From Mucilaginibacter oryzae (lineage in GTDB: Bacteria; Bacteroidota; Bacteroidia; Sphingobacteriales; Sphingobacteriaceae), in contig NZ_QGHA01000001.1 of NCBI RefSeq assembly GCF_003148845.1, positions 124,001-188,000 of the forward strand: 64,000 nt of DNA. The letters run 5' to 3'. A model generated the notes under the pieces. It made no database searches. It was not told where the DNA came from and worked only from the letters and a program-made list of their open reading frames with translations. A program made the translations under genes and the position numbers. Within the stretch, counting starts at the first letter, position 1, and each line of letters starts with the position of its first letter. Of the stretch, positions 33,406-43,307 are shown one piece after another.

Positions 33406-34587
33406 TTATTCATACTCAAAAACCCCAAACTCCGAAGTTACAGTAACCTTCTTGCTCTCTGCCTTTTCAACCCTGCCGATCACCTGCGCATCCACCCCAA
33501 AGCTTTTTGAAATGTTGATCAGATCGGCGGCAATGGCTTCAGGTAAATAAAGCTCCATACGATGGCCCATGTTAAATACCTTGTACATTTCCTGCCAGCT
33601 GGTTTTTGATTCCTGGTGGATGAGTTTAAACAGCGGAGGTACCGGGAACAGGTTATCCTTAATAATATGTAAACCCTCTACAAAATGAAGGACTTTGGTT
33701 TGCGCGCCACCGCTGCAATGTACCATACCATGCACCTGGCTCCGGTAGCTATCCAGTATTTGTTTAATGATAGGTGCATAAGTTCGGGTAGCGCTTAACA
33801 CCAGCTTACCGGCGGTTACGGTTTGGCCGTCGCCAATCTCGATTGGGTCGGTAAGGTTTTTACTGCCCGAAAAGATGAGCTCGTTTGGAATGGCTGCATC
33901 GTAAGCCTCCGGATATTTACCCGCGATGGTTTTATTAAACACATCGTGACGGGCGGAGGTAAGGCCGTTTGAGCCCATGCCGCCGTTATATTCTTTTTCG
34001 TAAGTGGCTTGTCCGTATGATGCCAGGCCCACAATTACATCGCCGGGTTGGATGCGGTGGTTCGAGATCACATCTTCGCGTTTCATGCGGCAGGTAACCG
34101 TCGAATCTACAATAATGGTGCGCACCAGGTCGCCCACATCGGCGGTTTCGCCGCCGGTTGAGTAAATGCCGATGCCGGCTTCACGCAGTTCGGCTAAAAT
34201 TTCTTCGGTACCATTAATGATCGCCGCGATCACTTCGCCGGGGATCAGGTTTTTATTCCTGCCAATGGTTGATGATAGCAGGATGTTATCTGTGGCGCCA
34301 ACACAAAGCAAATCGTCAAGGTTCATAATAATGGCATCCTGTGCAATGCCGCGCCACACGGATAGGTCGCCGGTTTCTTTCCAGTAGGTATAAGCTAAGG
34401 ATGATTTGGTGCCTGCGCCATCGGCATGCATAATGTTGCAATAATCCGGGTCGTTAGTTAATATATCCGGTACTATTTTGCAGAAAGCTTTCGGAAAAAT
34501 GCCTTTATCTATGTTTTTAATGGCATTGTGAACATCGTCTTTGGAGGCTGATACGCCACGCTGATCATATCTTTGCGAAGAAATCAT
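33406..34587 (-). CDS. purM: Phosphoribosylformylglycinamidine cyclo-ligase (AIR synthase)
   Basis: A 393-residue PurM-type enzyme from the ATG at 34587; a TTG two codons upstream is less likely. It starts MISSQRYDQRGVSASKDDVH. ATP/Mg-binding PurM motifs are visible: MHADGAGTKSSLAY, DAIIMNLDDLLCVGA, YSTGGETADVGDLVRTIIVD, and PGDVIVGLASYG before the C-terminal half with HCSGGAQTKVLHF. It makes aminoimidazole ribonucleotide in purine synthesis. The longer form (about 390 rather than 345 residues) is the one used by Bacteroidota. It is monocistronic. Confidence 0.9.
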   Translation of the reverse strand: MISSQRYDQRGVSASKDDVHNAIKNIDKGIFPKAFCKIVPDILTNDPDYCNIMHADGAGTKSSLAYTYWKETGDLSVWRGIAQDAIIMNLDDLLCVGATDNILLSSTIGRNKNLIPGEVIAAIINGTEEILAELREAGIGIYSTGGETADVGDLVRTIIVDSTVTCRMKREDVISNHRIQPGDVIVGLASYGQATYEKEYNGGMGSNGLTSARHDVFNKTIAGKYPEAYDAAIPNELIFSGSKNLTDPIEIGDGQTVTAGKLVLSATRTYAPIIKQILDSYRSQVHGMVHCSGGAQTKVLHFVEGLHIIKDNLFPVPPLFKLIHQESKTSWQEMYKVFNMGHRMELYLPEAIAADLINISKSFGVDAQVIGRVEKAESKKVTVTSEFGVFEYE

Positions 34588-34971
34588 GGGCAAATATAAG
34601 GCTATCAGGGTTGATTTACGATTTAGTATTCCAAAATTCCGGAAAAATGTAGTTTGCCGGGATGATTGAAGATTATTTTAAGTCTTAATATTCTTCGCTG
34701 TCCGATTTCTGTGACTTCGGACAGCGGGGTAAACAAATGTTCTATTTGCTGATTTTGTAACGCCATGTTCTTACTAAAGAGGCTCTGAATTTAATTACTA
34801 TTTCATAACAATGGAAATCAATATCTGATCTATCCAACAAAAACTCACCAAAAAAGCGTTACTTTGCAAACGCAGGATGATTTATATTATCTCTGCTGCA
34901 TTTTTTTACCCGATCTGTAAAACAATTCGCGTTGATAACCCTTCATCAACCGTGTTTAGTAATTACTTCTG
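34588..34971. other. Divergent intergenic region, one hairpin
   Basis: About 384 bp between purM (-) and the ClC gene (+). CGCTGTCCGA (from about 34697) and its complement TCGGACAGCG (to about 34726) form a 10-bp hairpin without a T-run. Nothing else is evident. Confidence 0.5.
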
Positions 34972-36750
34972 ATGATGTTAAAAACACTTTCCTACAAAAT
35001 AAGCCGCTGGCGGTTAAAACGTAATAGTCAACGTAATTTTTTAATTTATTGCAGTGTGTTTATTGGCTTTGTTGGAGGATTGGCGGCTATCGCGCTTAAA
35101 TTTCTGGTTCATTTAATGGAAGAGCTGAGCCGCAATATTTCGTCGCACCTGTATTTTCATATCGCTTATGTTTTTTTGCCGGCAATAGGCATACTGGCTA
35201 CCGCGGCCTACCAGCATCTGATCAATCGCGATAAAATAGAAAAAGGGATTGGCAATATCCTGGTCAACATTAAACGCAACCGATCAAACATTAAAGCTAA
35301 TAACCTTTATTCACATCTCATCACCAGTTCGTTAACGGTAGGTTTTGGTGGTTCATCTGGGTTGGAAGCGCCTATTGTTTGTACAGGGGCGGCTATAGGT
35401 TCAAACCTGGGCAAATTTTTTAAACTTACCCCTTACGAAAAAACGGTGTTACTGGCGGCCGGTGCATCGGCAGGCATAGCGGCGGTGTTTAACAGCCCTA
35501 TTGCAGGGGTACTTTTTTCGTTAGAGATTTTGATTGGCGAAATTACTATCCCCACTTTCATCCCTTTATTAATAGCATCGGCCACCGGGGTTGTGGTATC
35601 CAAAGCTTTGTACTCGGGCCAGTTATTTCACCTGGTAACCGAAGGTTGGGTAATGGCGGCTTTACCTTTTTATGTTGTACTTGGGCTTTGCAGCGGCTGG
35701 ATGGCTATTTATATATCAAAGGTTGGCGGCAGGCTGGAGGGCGGCATTTTTAAAAAGCAAAACCGTTACGTGAGGGCGATAAGCGGCGGTGTGTTATTGG
35801 GGCTGATCATCGTTGTATTTCCGCAATTATTTGGCGAGGGGTACCATTATCTCACCGCTATATTAAACGGCAATATCCACGTGTTAAAAGAGGAGGTTTT
35901 GTTTAGCGATCTGCTTGACCAGCCCTTAATTATGCTGCTATTTATAGCCGCGCTGGTTTTCATGAAAATTATTGCAGCCGGCATTACCATAGGGGCCGGT
36001 GGTAACGGCGGTACCTTCGCTCCTACCATGTTTACCGGTGCCTTTTTAGGTTTGCTGGTGGCGTATGGAGTTAACCAAACCGGGCTGATCCATTTAAATA
36101 CCAGTAATTTTATAGCTGTAGGCATGGCCGGCGCTTTGGCCGGTGTACTGCATGCCCCGCTAACGGCTATATTTTTGATTGCCGAAATTACCGGTGGCTA
36201 TGTACTGTTTATCCCGCTCATGATTGTGTCGGCTATATCATATATCATATCCCGTTACTCATCGCCGCACAACATGTACTGGAGCCACCTTATTCACCAC
36301 AATAATATACATCCGGGGCAGGATTATGGCATGTTGAACGCCATAACGCTTGATAATGTCATCAATCGTAAATATACGGCAGTTGATAAACGAATGACGG
36401 TCAGCGACTTTTATAAGGTATTGGCCAAAACTGATGCCAATATATTCCCGGTATTAAAGGATGATGGCGGGCTTGAGGGCGTTGTGCTGATAGACGATAT
36501 CAGGCGCCGGTTGTTTAATAAGGAAATAGCCGATAACCTGATTACCGATATCATGATTGAACCACCTACCGTAATTGATTACGAACAATCAGTAAGCAGC
36601 GTTATGGATACCTTCGACGCTATTGACGTTTGGCAGTTGCCGGTGGTAAAAGATGATGTGTTTATTGGCTTTATCTCTAAATCGGCCCTGTTGAGTAAAT
36701 ACCGCTCGGTGTTGATTGAGCAGCATAAGGCGAGTGATTTGTTCGCGTAA
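34972..36750 (+). CDS. ClC-family chloride transport protein with C-terminal CBS domains
   Basis: A 592-residue membrane protein. The ClC core (about residues 20-440) has GGSSGLEAPIVCTG with the gating Glu, FNSPIAGVLFSLEILIGEI, and GAGGNGGTFAPTMFTGAFLG. The C-terminus (about 465-585) is a pair of CBS domains (ITDIMIEPPTVIDYEQSVSS is in the second), which often bind adenine nucleotides and regulate gating. The position of the internal proton-transfer Glu of E. coli ClC (second E of FIIEEM) is Ile here (FSLEIL), so it may be a channel or uncoupled transporter. The GSGIP serine motif reads KGIGNI. It is monocistronic, convergent with smc. Confidence 0.9.
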   Translation: MMLKTLSYKISRWRLKRNSQRNFLIYCSVFIGFVGGLAAIALKFLVHLMEELSRNISSHLYFHIAYVFLPAIGILATAAYQHLINRDKIEKGIGNILVNIKRNRSNIKANNLYSHLITSSLTVGFGGSSGLEAPIVCTGAAIGSNLGKFFKLTPYEKTVLLAAGASAGIAAVFNSPIAGVLFSLEILIGEITIPTFIPLLIASATGVVVSKALYSGQLFHLVTEGWVMAALPFYVVLGLCSGWMAIYISKVGGRLEGGIFKKQNRYVRAISGGVLLGLIIVVFPQLFGEGYHYLTAILNGNIHVLKEEVLFSDLLDQPLIMLLFIAALVFMKIIAAGITIGAGGNGGTFAPTMFTGAFLGLLVAYGVNQTGLIHLNTSNFIAVGMAGALAGVLHAPLTAIFLIAEITGGYVLFIPLMIVSAISYIISRYSSPHNMYWSHLIHHNNIHPGQDYGMLNAITLDNVINRKYTAVDKRMTVSDFYKVLAKTDANIFPVLKDDGGLEGVVLIDDIRRRLFNKEIADNLITDIMIEPPTVIDYEQSVSSVMDTFDAIDVWQLPVVKDDVFIGFISKSALLSKYRSVLIEQHKASDLFA

Positions 36751-36859
36751 ACGTAGGTTTCCAATTTAATGCTTGCGAAAACTAAACTATCACGAATCGA
36801 TTATGAGGAATGCTCTGGTTCAGAAAAATTGGAGAAGAGGTTTGTGATACTTAGCTAAA

Positions 36860-39800
36860 TCAATCTGCCAACTCTCTTAAATCCACCGGTACCACCCGCG
36901 AAATCCCCTGCTCAACCATGGTAACGCCGTAAATAACATCGGTGCTGGCGATGGTGCGTTTGTTGTGCGATACGATGATAAACTGCGAATCCTTACTAAA
37001 GGTGCGGATGATGTTATTGAACTTATCAATATTGGTATCATCCAGGGGGGCGTCAACCTCATCAAAAATACAGAACGGGGCCGGCTTTAGCAGGTAAAGC
37101 GAAAACAGGATTGCTGTAGCTGTAAGCGTTTTTTCGCCACCCGATAACTGGTTGATGGAGAGCGGGCGTTTGCCTTTTGGCTTGGCTATGATATCGATAT
37201 CTGATTCCAGAGGATGTTCCGGATCAGTCAGTACCAGATCGCACGAATCCTCTTCGTTAAACAGCGAACGAAATACTTTTATAAAATTTTCACGCACCAT
37301 GATGAAAGCCGTCATGAACTTTTCTTTGGCCGTATCATCAATTTCCTGTATGGTAGCTAATAATGAAGCTTTGGCCTCGCTCAAATCCTTCTTTTGAGAC
37401 TGGATAAAGGTATAACGCTCGTTCATTTCGTTATAAGCCTCAACCGCCATTGGGTTTATGGCGCCAAAATCATCCAGTTGTTTTTTTAACTTATCGGCCT
37501 TTTCGCGCAGGTCCTGTTCGTTCTCGCCTTCGGGCACTTCGGCCTCCGGCAAATCTTCAATATTGATATTAAACTCTACCGATAAGCGCTCCTTCAACGC
37601 GTTCAAATCAATTTTAAGATTATTACGCTCATCGCGAAGCTCATTTTCAATAACCTCGCTGTTCTCTTTTTTGCGCCGCAGCGCGCTTATTTCGTTCTCG
37701 TTCTCCGTGATCAGGCCGCGCCATTGGTAGTACTCCTGTTCGGCCTGTTGCGTAGCTTTTTCCAGGTTTTCCTTTTGCTCATACATCTCCAGCAGGTTAT
37801 CGTCGGAGTTGTCGGTCTGTTTCAGGTTTTCCTGTATGGCTATCTTTACCTTTTCCAGCTCAGCGCTGTTTTGTTTGATACGGCCCTCTAAGCTTTCCTG
37901 TTGCGTATCGCGGTAATCAAGGTCTTTCAACAGGCTTGATACCTTATTCTGCTGCTGGTGGAAGCGGATATTTTCCTGGTTATAAGCGTTTGATTGTACC
38001 GATACATATTCGTTAAGCTCGTTAAAAGCCATTTGTTTATCGGCCAGTAAATCACTTTGTATCTGCCGTTGGGTTTTCAGTTCGGCCAGCTGCGGTTGCA
38101 GGGCAGCCATTTCATCGTTAATACCGGCAATTTTGCGGGCAATATCTTCCTTGCGGTTAAGGCTGTTTTCAATAAAAGTTTGATATTGCTCCTGGCGGGT
38201 TTTAACGGTGATAAGCTCATTGTTTAGCCGGTTCAGCATTTGTTGCTGCTCGTTGATCTCCGCCGCTTTGGTGGATGCTTTTAAAGCGCCCAGTTTGGTT
38301 TGCAATTCATCAGCTTTCGAACGCAAACCGCCAACCAGATTTTCAATGCCCCGGATCTCCTTAGCCAGGTTTTCCAGGTTCTTGGCACGACCGATCCGCT
38401 TACCCTCAAACAAACCCACCGAACCACCGGCCATAGTATGCTTTGATTTATTGAACTTGCCGCTTTTACCAATCAGCACTATTCCTTGCGGCAAAGCTTC
38501 ACTGTTGATCTGGCCTTCCTTATCATCATCTACCAGGTAAACCCCTTTAAGCAGTTGGTTACAAAGCGGTAAATAACGTTTTTCAACCTCAATAACCCCT
38601 AAAGCAGGAATGGCACCGGGGGAATCAAAGTTTACCTGTACAGCGGTTTCATCGGCGTAATTATTAAGTACGAAAAAGTTAGCGCGCCCCCTTGCCGAAT
38701 TACTGAGCAAATTGATTGCCTTTACCGCTTCATCATAAGTTTCAACCACGTAATAGTTCATCAGCGGCTCGAGGTAATTTTCGATAGCCACACGGTACTC
38801 TTCCTTACAAAAAAGCACATCGCTAAATAACGGGGCGTTTTTGGCCCAGTCGGTATTTTTTTTCAGAAAGCGGATCGACTCGGGGAAGCCCTCTAAACTA
38901 TCAACCATACTTTTGGTAAGGTTGTATTCGTTTTGCTTGGCATCCAGCTTGCGGCTTTCCTTTATAATAGTATCCTTAACCGAGTTCAGTTCGATATCGG
39001 TCTCGGCAATCTGTTCTTTTAGTTTATTTTCAAACTCAACGGCCTGCTCAAACTCACTATCCAACGATTCTTTGCGGTATTGCAATTCGGCAACCACCTG
39101 GTTAAAGTGCGAAAGTTCTACCTCTTTATTGGTAGCATCTTCCATGTTGCGCTGGCTTTCCTGCTCCAGGGCCTGCTGCTGGATCTGCAATATATCCAGG
39201 TCCTTTTCGGCCTTATAAGCCTGGTTTTGCAGGCGGGTGTTGATATTGTTGAGTTCGTTAAGCTCGTTACGGGCGTCGGTTTGCTGAGCCCGGAGTTCAT
39301 CAACCGCCTCTTTCAAATCGGCAAGGCGGCTTTGAACGGCTTGCAGTGTTTCTTCTTCGGTAGCCTTCTCCTCGCTTAAGCGCTTAATGTTATATAGTAC
39401 GTGGTTTAGCTGTTGCTTGTCACGCTCCAATTCTTCGGTTAATCGCGACTCTTTATCCTGCTGAAATTTGAGCTGCTCGTTTTTGATCTTCTTCTCACTC
39501 TCATAAGCGCGGATCTTCGAAACAAACTCATTGGTTGTTTTTTGCTGAACAGAGAGGTTTTTTTCTTTGGTGATGCTGTCCAGCTTTTGCTGCTGAAGGG
39601 TAGCTTCCAAAGTATCCATTTGCGCTATTATAGCACTTTTTTCAACCTTTTGCTTTTGCTCCTGCTCCTCTATCTTTTTTAACGATTCGCTGAAGGCCAC
39701 AATCCTGAACGAGGCCAGCATAATGCTCAGCGTTTTGTATTGCTCTTTAAGCCGATAATAACGCTCCGTTTTTTTGGCCTGGTTCTCGAGGGTCTTGAGA

Positions 39801-40402
39801 TTTTTTTCAATCTCGAAAAGCAAATCTTCCACACGTTCCAGATCGGCTTCGGTATCTTTAAGCTTGCTAAAGGTTTGCTTTTTACGCAACTTGTATTTAG
39901 AGATGCCCGATGCTTCTTCAAACAGGTTACGGCGCGAACCTTCCTTATTGGTGATGATCTCGTCGATCATCCTCAGCTCGATGATCGAGTATGAATCAGA
40001 ACCGATGCCCGTATCCAGAAACAGATCGGTAATATCCTTTAAGCGGCATTGCACATCGTTTAGCCTGTACTCGCTTTCGCCGGTACGGTAAAGCTTGCGC
40101 GTAAGGGTAACCTGCGAATAATCGGTAGGCAGGATATTTTTGGTGTTATCAAAAGTGAGGGAAACCTCGGCAAGGTTAGCCGATTTACGACTTTTGGTAC
40201 CGTTAAAAATAACGTTATCCATCTTCTCCGACCGGAGCATCCGGGTACTTTGCTCGCCCAGAACCCAGCGGATAGAGTCAACTACGTTTGACTTACCACA
40301 ACCATTTGGCCCCACAATGGCGGTAACACCCTCATTAAAATTGATGGTTATTTTATCGCCAAAACTCTTGAAGCCCTTGATTTCTAAACGGGTAAGCTGC
40401 AT
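36860..40402 (-). CDS. smc: Chromosome segregation protein SMC
   Basis: A 1180-residue SMC ATPase. The N-terminal head has Walker A GPNGCGKSNVVDSIRWVLGE. Long coiled coils (about 170-500 and 670-1010) flank a hinge domain (about 510-660, including VVETYDEAVKAINLL and the glycine-rich ANFFVLNNY region). The C-terminal head has the signature LSGGEKTLTATAI and Walker B FCIFDEVDAPLDD. It organises and segregates the chromosome as a homodimer with ScpA/ScpB. It is monocistronic and full length, with no sign of decay. Confidence 0.97.
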   Translation of the reverse strand: MQLTRLEIKGFKSFGDKITINFNEGVTAIVGPNGCGKSNVVDSIRWVLGEQSTRMLRSEKMDNVIFNGTKSRKSANLAEVSLTFDNTKNILPTDYSQVTLTRKLYRTGESEYRLNDVQCRLKDITDLFLDTGIGSDSYSIIELRMIDEIITNKEGSRRNLFEEASGISKYKLRKKQTFSKLKDTEADLERVEDLLFEIEKNLKTLENQAKKTERYYRLKEQYKTLSIMLASFRIVAFSESLKKIEEQEQKQKVEKSAIIAQMDTLEATLQQQKLDSITKEKNLSVQQKTTNEFVSKIRAYESEKKIKNEQLKFQQDKESRLTEELERDKQQLNHVLYNIKRLSEEKATEEETLQAVQSRLADLKEAVDELRAQQTDARNELNELNNINTRLQNQAYKAEKDLDILQIQQQALEQESQRNMEDATNKEVELSHFNQVVAELQYRKESLDSEFEQAVEFENKLKEQIAETDIELNSVKDTIIKESRKLDAKQNEYNLTKSMVDSLEGFPESIRFLKKNTDWAKNAPLFSDVLFCKEEYRVAIENYLEPLMNYYVVETYDEAVKAINLLSNSARGRANFFVLNNYADETAVQVNFDSPGAIPALGVIEVEKRYLPLCNQLLKGVYLVDDDKEGQINSEALPQGIVLIGKSGKFNKSKHTMAGGSVGLFEGKRIGRAKNLENLAKEIRGIENLVGGLRSKADELQTKLGALKASTKAAEINEQQQMLNRLNNELITVKTRQEQYQTFIENSLNRKEDIARKIAGINDEMAALQPQLAELKTQRQIQSDLLADKQMAFNELNEYVSVQSNAYNQENIRFHQQQNKVSSLLKDLDYRDTQQESLEGRIKQNSAELEKVKIAIQENLKQTDNSDDNLLEMYEQKENLEKATQQAEQEYYQWRGLITENENEISALRRKKENSEVIENELRDERNNLKIDLNALKERLSVEFNINIEDLPEAEVPEGENEQDLREKADKLKKQLDDFGAINPMAVEAYNEMNERYTFIQSQKKDLSEAKASLLATIQEIDDTAKEKFMTAFIMVRENFIKVFRSLFNEEDSCDLVLTDPEHPLESDIDIIAKPKGKRPLSINQLSGGEKTLTATAILFSLYLLKPAPFCIFDEVDAPLDDTNIDKFNNIIRTFSKDSQFIIVSHNKRTIASTDVIYGVTMVEQGISRVVPVDLRELAD

Positions 40403-40921
40403 TTAATTTATTAAGTACCGTGCAAAGTTCAAACCTTCAAAGTAATCATAAATTATTGAGTTTTGAAAGAATATTTTAGGGGGATTTTGGGTGAAAGGGA
40501 AAAGGGAAAAGGGAAAAGGTGAAAGGCGAAAGGTGGAAGGTGAAAGGTGAAAGGTGAAAGGTAAAGGATAACCATTTTTTAACGCGAAGGTGTTGCCGTC
40601 AGCGGGAAAGCTTCGGTTGAAAGCGGGTAGAACCATGGTGGCCTTGCGCGCAGGGAGGGGCATAGCTACTTTTTGCAGAAGCGTGAGGCCATGAGCAAAC
40701 GCAGTAGGGCAAAATTTAGCAGTCCGTATAAGCCCCACCCAACCCTCCCCGGAAGGGAGGGCTTCAAAAGTCTCCACTTGCGGGACAGATTTAGAGGGGG
40801 CTGCAAGCTTCAGCCCGCGAGGCCATACGCCCCGGCCCGCTTTTCTGTCAGGCCATCGCTTATTTGGTTGAAGGATATAATCAATCTCTTGCTTCCTGAA
40901 TCCTGATTTCTTGAATCTCCC
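40403..40921. repeat. Repeat-rich intergenic region (GGTGAAA tandem plus GC-rich element)
   Basis: From 40490 to 40567 a purine-only tract repeats variants of GGGAAAA and then GGTGAAA about ten times. From about 40733 to 40835 there is a GC-rich element with CCCTCCCCGGAAGGGAGGG forming a hairpin, followed by GCGGGACAGATTTAGAGGGG. No gene is supported; the open frames crossing it are low-complexity artefacts. The element resembles 53062-53151 in word content. Confidence 0.7.
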
Positions 40922-41707
40922 CTAAAATCTTATCTCCCCTTTCAAATATGTAACCGCCTTACCGCTCATCAGCACCCTCTCCCCTTTTAACTCGCACCAA
41001 AGCTCGCCTTTTCGGGCAGATAGTTGATAGGCATGTAAGGTATCTTTACCCAGACGTTTAGCCCAGTAGGGTATCAAATTACAATGTGCCGAACCGGTAA
41101 CCGGATCTTCGGGGATGCCTGCGCCGGGGGCAAAAAAGCGGGAAACAAAATCCGAATTATCGCCGGGTGCAGTCGCGATTACACCAACCGTGTCCATTTT
41201 TGATAAGGCGAAGAAATCGGGTGTAAGATCGCGGATATCCTGCTCGGTTTCGTAAACGATAAAGTAATCGCGCGAGCGCAAAAAGGCCACTGGCTGCTTA
41301 TCACCAAGGGCCTCGGCCAGGCCGTTAGGCGCCTCTATCGGGATCGGTGGCCTTGATGGAAAGTCCATTGTATACTTATCTCCGTCCCGTTTTACGATAA
41401 GCGTACCGGCTTTAACCGTTTCAAAACTGATGGTATCGCCAGCAAAACCCAATTCAGAAAAAAGAATATGTGCCGATGCCAGCGTGGCATGGCCGCACAA
41501 ATCTATCTCGTACTCGGGCGTAAACCAGCGAAGCTTATAACCCTTTTCCGTTTTCACAAAAAAGGCAGTTTCGGCAAGGTTATTTTCTATGGCGATTTTT
41601 TGCATGGTTGTATCAGGTAACCACTCGTTAAGCGGACAAACCGCTGCCGGGTTACCGCCGAAAAGTGTATCAGTAAAGGCATCGGCCTGATATATAGGGA
41701 TAGTCAT
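40922..41707 (-). CDS. PhzF family phenazine-biosynthesis-like isomerase
   Basis: A 261-residue protein of the PhzF/diaminopimelate-epimerase-like fold. It starts MTIPIYQADAFTDTLFGGNP and has the putative catalytic Glu in NNLAETAFF, plus the two family loops EIDLCGHATLASAHIL and GIPEDPVTGSAHCNL. PhzF relatives outside phenazine producers are generally of unknown substrate; no phenazine genes are nearby. It is cytoplasmic and monocistronic. Confidence 0.92.
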   Translation of the reverse strand: MTIPIYQADAFTDTLFGGNPAAVCPLNEWLPDTTMQKIAIENNLAETAFFVKTEKGYKLRWFTPEYEIDLCGHATLASAHILFSELGFAGDTISFETVKAGTLIVKRDGDKYTMDFPSRPPIPIEAPNGLAEALGDKQPVAFLRSRDYFIVYETEQDIRDLTPDFFALSKMDTVGVIATAPGDNSDFVSRFFAPGAGIPEDPVTGSAHCNLIPYWAKRLGKDTLHAYQLSARKGELWCELKGERVLMSGKAVTYLKGEIRF

Positions 41708-41881
41708 ATCAATTATTGCTTTTTAGCTAATATAGCGAGGCGAGAGTCAAGATGCAAGATTATAAGAATCAAGATTTTTGAAATAAAAAATATGTGGTTA
41801 GTGTTTCATAGTTGAGCGTTTTAATTGCGATGTTCCCCATTTCTTTATTGTCTCATGGTTCTTGCCCCACCTGCTTCTAAA

Positions 41882-43306
41882 TCACTCAATCCATAAAACA
41901 GAATTACCCGAATTGTATTGATTTTGCTCATAAAGTTTGTTACCCGGATCAATTATCCATTTGCCATCCACAATAAATTTATAGAGTTGTTTTCCCGGCT
42001 TCAGGTTTACATCTACCGTCCACTCCTTACCGTTAAAAGCAAGCGTGTAACCAAACTGGTTGAAATTGTTAAAACTACCTGCCAGGCGTACGCTTTTTGC
42101 ATTGGCAAAACCGGTTAGCTTAAAGGTATAATTGGCTTTAACCGCAATAAAGGAATTAACTATACCGCCATCTTGCATGTATCGCATGTTTTTAGGGTCG
42201 GTGATCCAATTGCCATCTACAATAAATTTATAACCATAGTTGCCTGCTGGGATGATGAGCGGTAAAGTCCAGCCCTTTTTTGTTTTTGTTAACAAAATTT
42301 CGCCCGGTTTCCAGTTGTTAAAGCCACCTGCTACATAAACTTTTTTGGCGTTTTGGTAGCCATCCAGCGTAAATACAACCGTTTCGCCCAGGTTAAGTAC
42401 CGAATTGATATTACCATCGGCATCTTTTATGGTATTAGGATTAGCCGGATCGGTTATCCATTTCCCGTCGACCAAAAAACGGTAGGCCTGTGTGCCTTCA
42501 TGCAGGTAAAGTTGCTTTTGCCAGATCCCCCCTTTTTTTTCGAGTACTATCGCATTGGCATCCCAGTTATTGAAACTACCGGCCAGCGTTATTTTACGGG
42601 CATTGGCGTAGCCGCTTAACTTAAACGTATAGTTATAACGGTAGTATATGGCATTGTCATCATGATCGCTCACCAGGTTATTATTCCTGTCGCCCATCCA
42701 GCGGCCATCGGCAATAAACTTATATTCATGCTTGCCGGGTTTCAGTTTCACATCGGCAATCCAGCCGCTATCTGTTTTTGTCATGATCCCTTTAAGGGTA
42801 CTCCAATTGTTGAAATCGCCCGAGAGCAGCATCCTCTTGCTTTGCTGATAACCCGGCACAAAAAAGCGTGTTACGCCCGTCGGCAGATCATGCACGGTAA
42901 CCTTATTAAAATTATTGATACCGAAATTCACCTCAGCCGGATAGCCAGGAGATCCATCGTTATTACCTACATCCGACGTAATTAAATAAGGGTGGAGTTG
43001 CGGGTTTTGACCGAGTTCATTTAAGGGCCGGTTAAACTCAATGATATTCCCCTGCTTTTCGGCCAGTGTCCAGCCATCGTTTTTTAGCGCCGTAAAATCG
43101 CCTTTTAAAATACCCGCGGCATCCGGGCTTTTTAAACCGGCCTTTTTTAACAGTTGTTCTATTTCTGTTTTTGATGAGCGGGTATCGATAAGCAAAACCA
43201 GCTTATCGTTGCCAATAAGCAGGCTGTTACGCTTTTGCGCCATTACATGCAAGGTCATGCAGCAAATCGCGACAAAAACAATAACTATATGCCCGCTCCT
43301 TTTCAT
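41882..43306 (-). CDS. Secreted protein with four glycogen-binding-like (CBM48/AMPK-type) repeats
   Basis: Started at ATG 43306, giving 474 residues with signal peptide MKRSGHIVIVFVAICCMTLH ending MAQ. After an N-terminal region of about 140 residues come four E-set/CBM48-like modules. Each has a GxFNNW-type motif (about residues 163, 246, 328, 411; the last is GSFNNF) and a YKF(I/L)VDGKW-type motif followed by DP. Such modules bind alpha-glucans in AMPK and branching enzymes. No catalytic domain is present, so it may bind a polysaccharide or act as a scaffold in the envelope. Its start lies one base after the stop of the aspartyl protease gene, so the two are translated together. Confidence 0.88.
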   Translation of the reverse strand: MKRSGHIVIVFVAICCMTLHVMAQKRNSLLIGNDKLVLLIDTRSSKTEIEQLLKKAGLKSPDAAGILKGDFTALKNDGWTLAEKQGNIIEFNRPLNELGQNPQLHPYLITSDVGNNDGSPGYPAEVNFGINNFNKVTVHDLPTGVTRFFVPGYQQSKRMLLSGDFNNWSTLKGIMTKTDSGWIADVKLKPGKHEYKFIADGRWMGDRNNNLVSDHDDNAIYYRYNYTFKLSGYANARKITLAGSFNNWDANAIVLEKKGGIWQKQLYLHEGTQAYRFLVDGKWITDPANPNTIKDADGNINSVLNLGETVVFTLDGYQNAKKVYVAGGFNNWKPGEILLTKTKKGWTLPLIIPAGNYGYKFIVDGNWITDPKNMRYMQDGGIVNSFIAVKANYTFKLTGFANAKSVRLAGSFNNFNQFGYTLAFNGKEWTVDVNLKPGKQLYKFIVDGKWIIDPGNKLYEQNQYNSGNSVLWIE

Positions 43307-43307
43307 A

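Noticed and set aside
34587..34598. TATATTTG directly before the purM ATG, suggesting a leaderless transcript
   Set aside because: The box matches, but no TTG lies at the -33 distance, so chance in AT-rich DNA is as likely.
40490..40567. Purine-rich short tandem repeats considered as a CRISPR array
   Set aside because: The unit is about 7 bp without unique spacers or cas genes; it is a simple-sequence tract.
41882..43306. Four-module protein considered as a glycogen branching or debranching enzyme
   Set aside because: No alpha-amylase-type catalytic domain is present; only binding-like modules and an N-terminal region.
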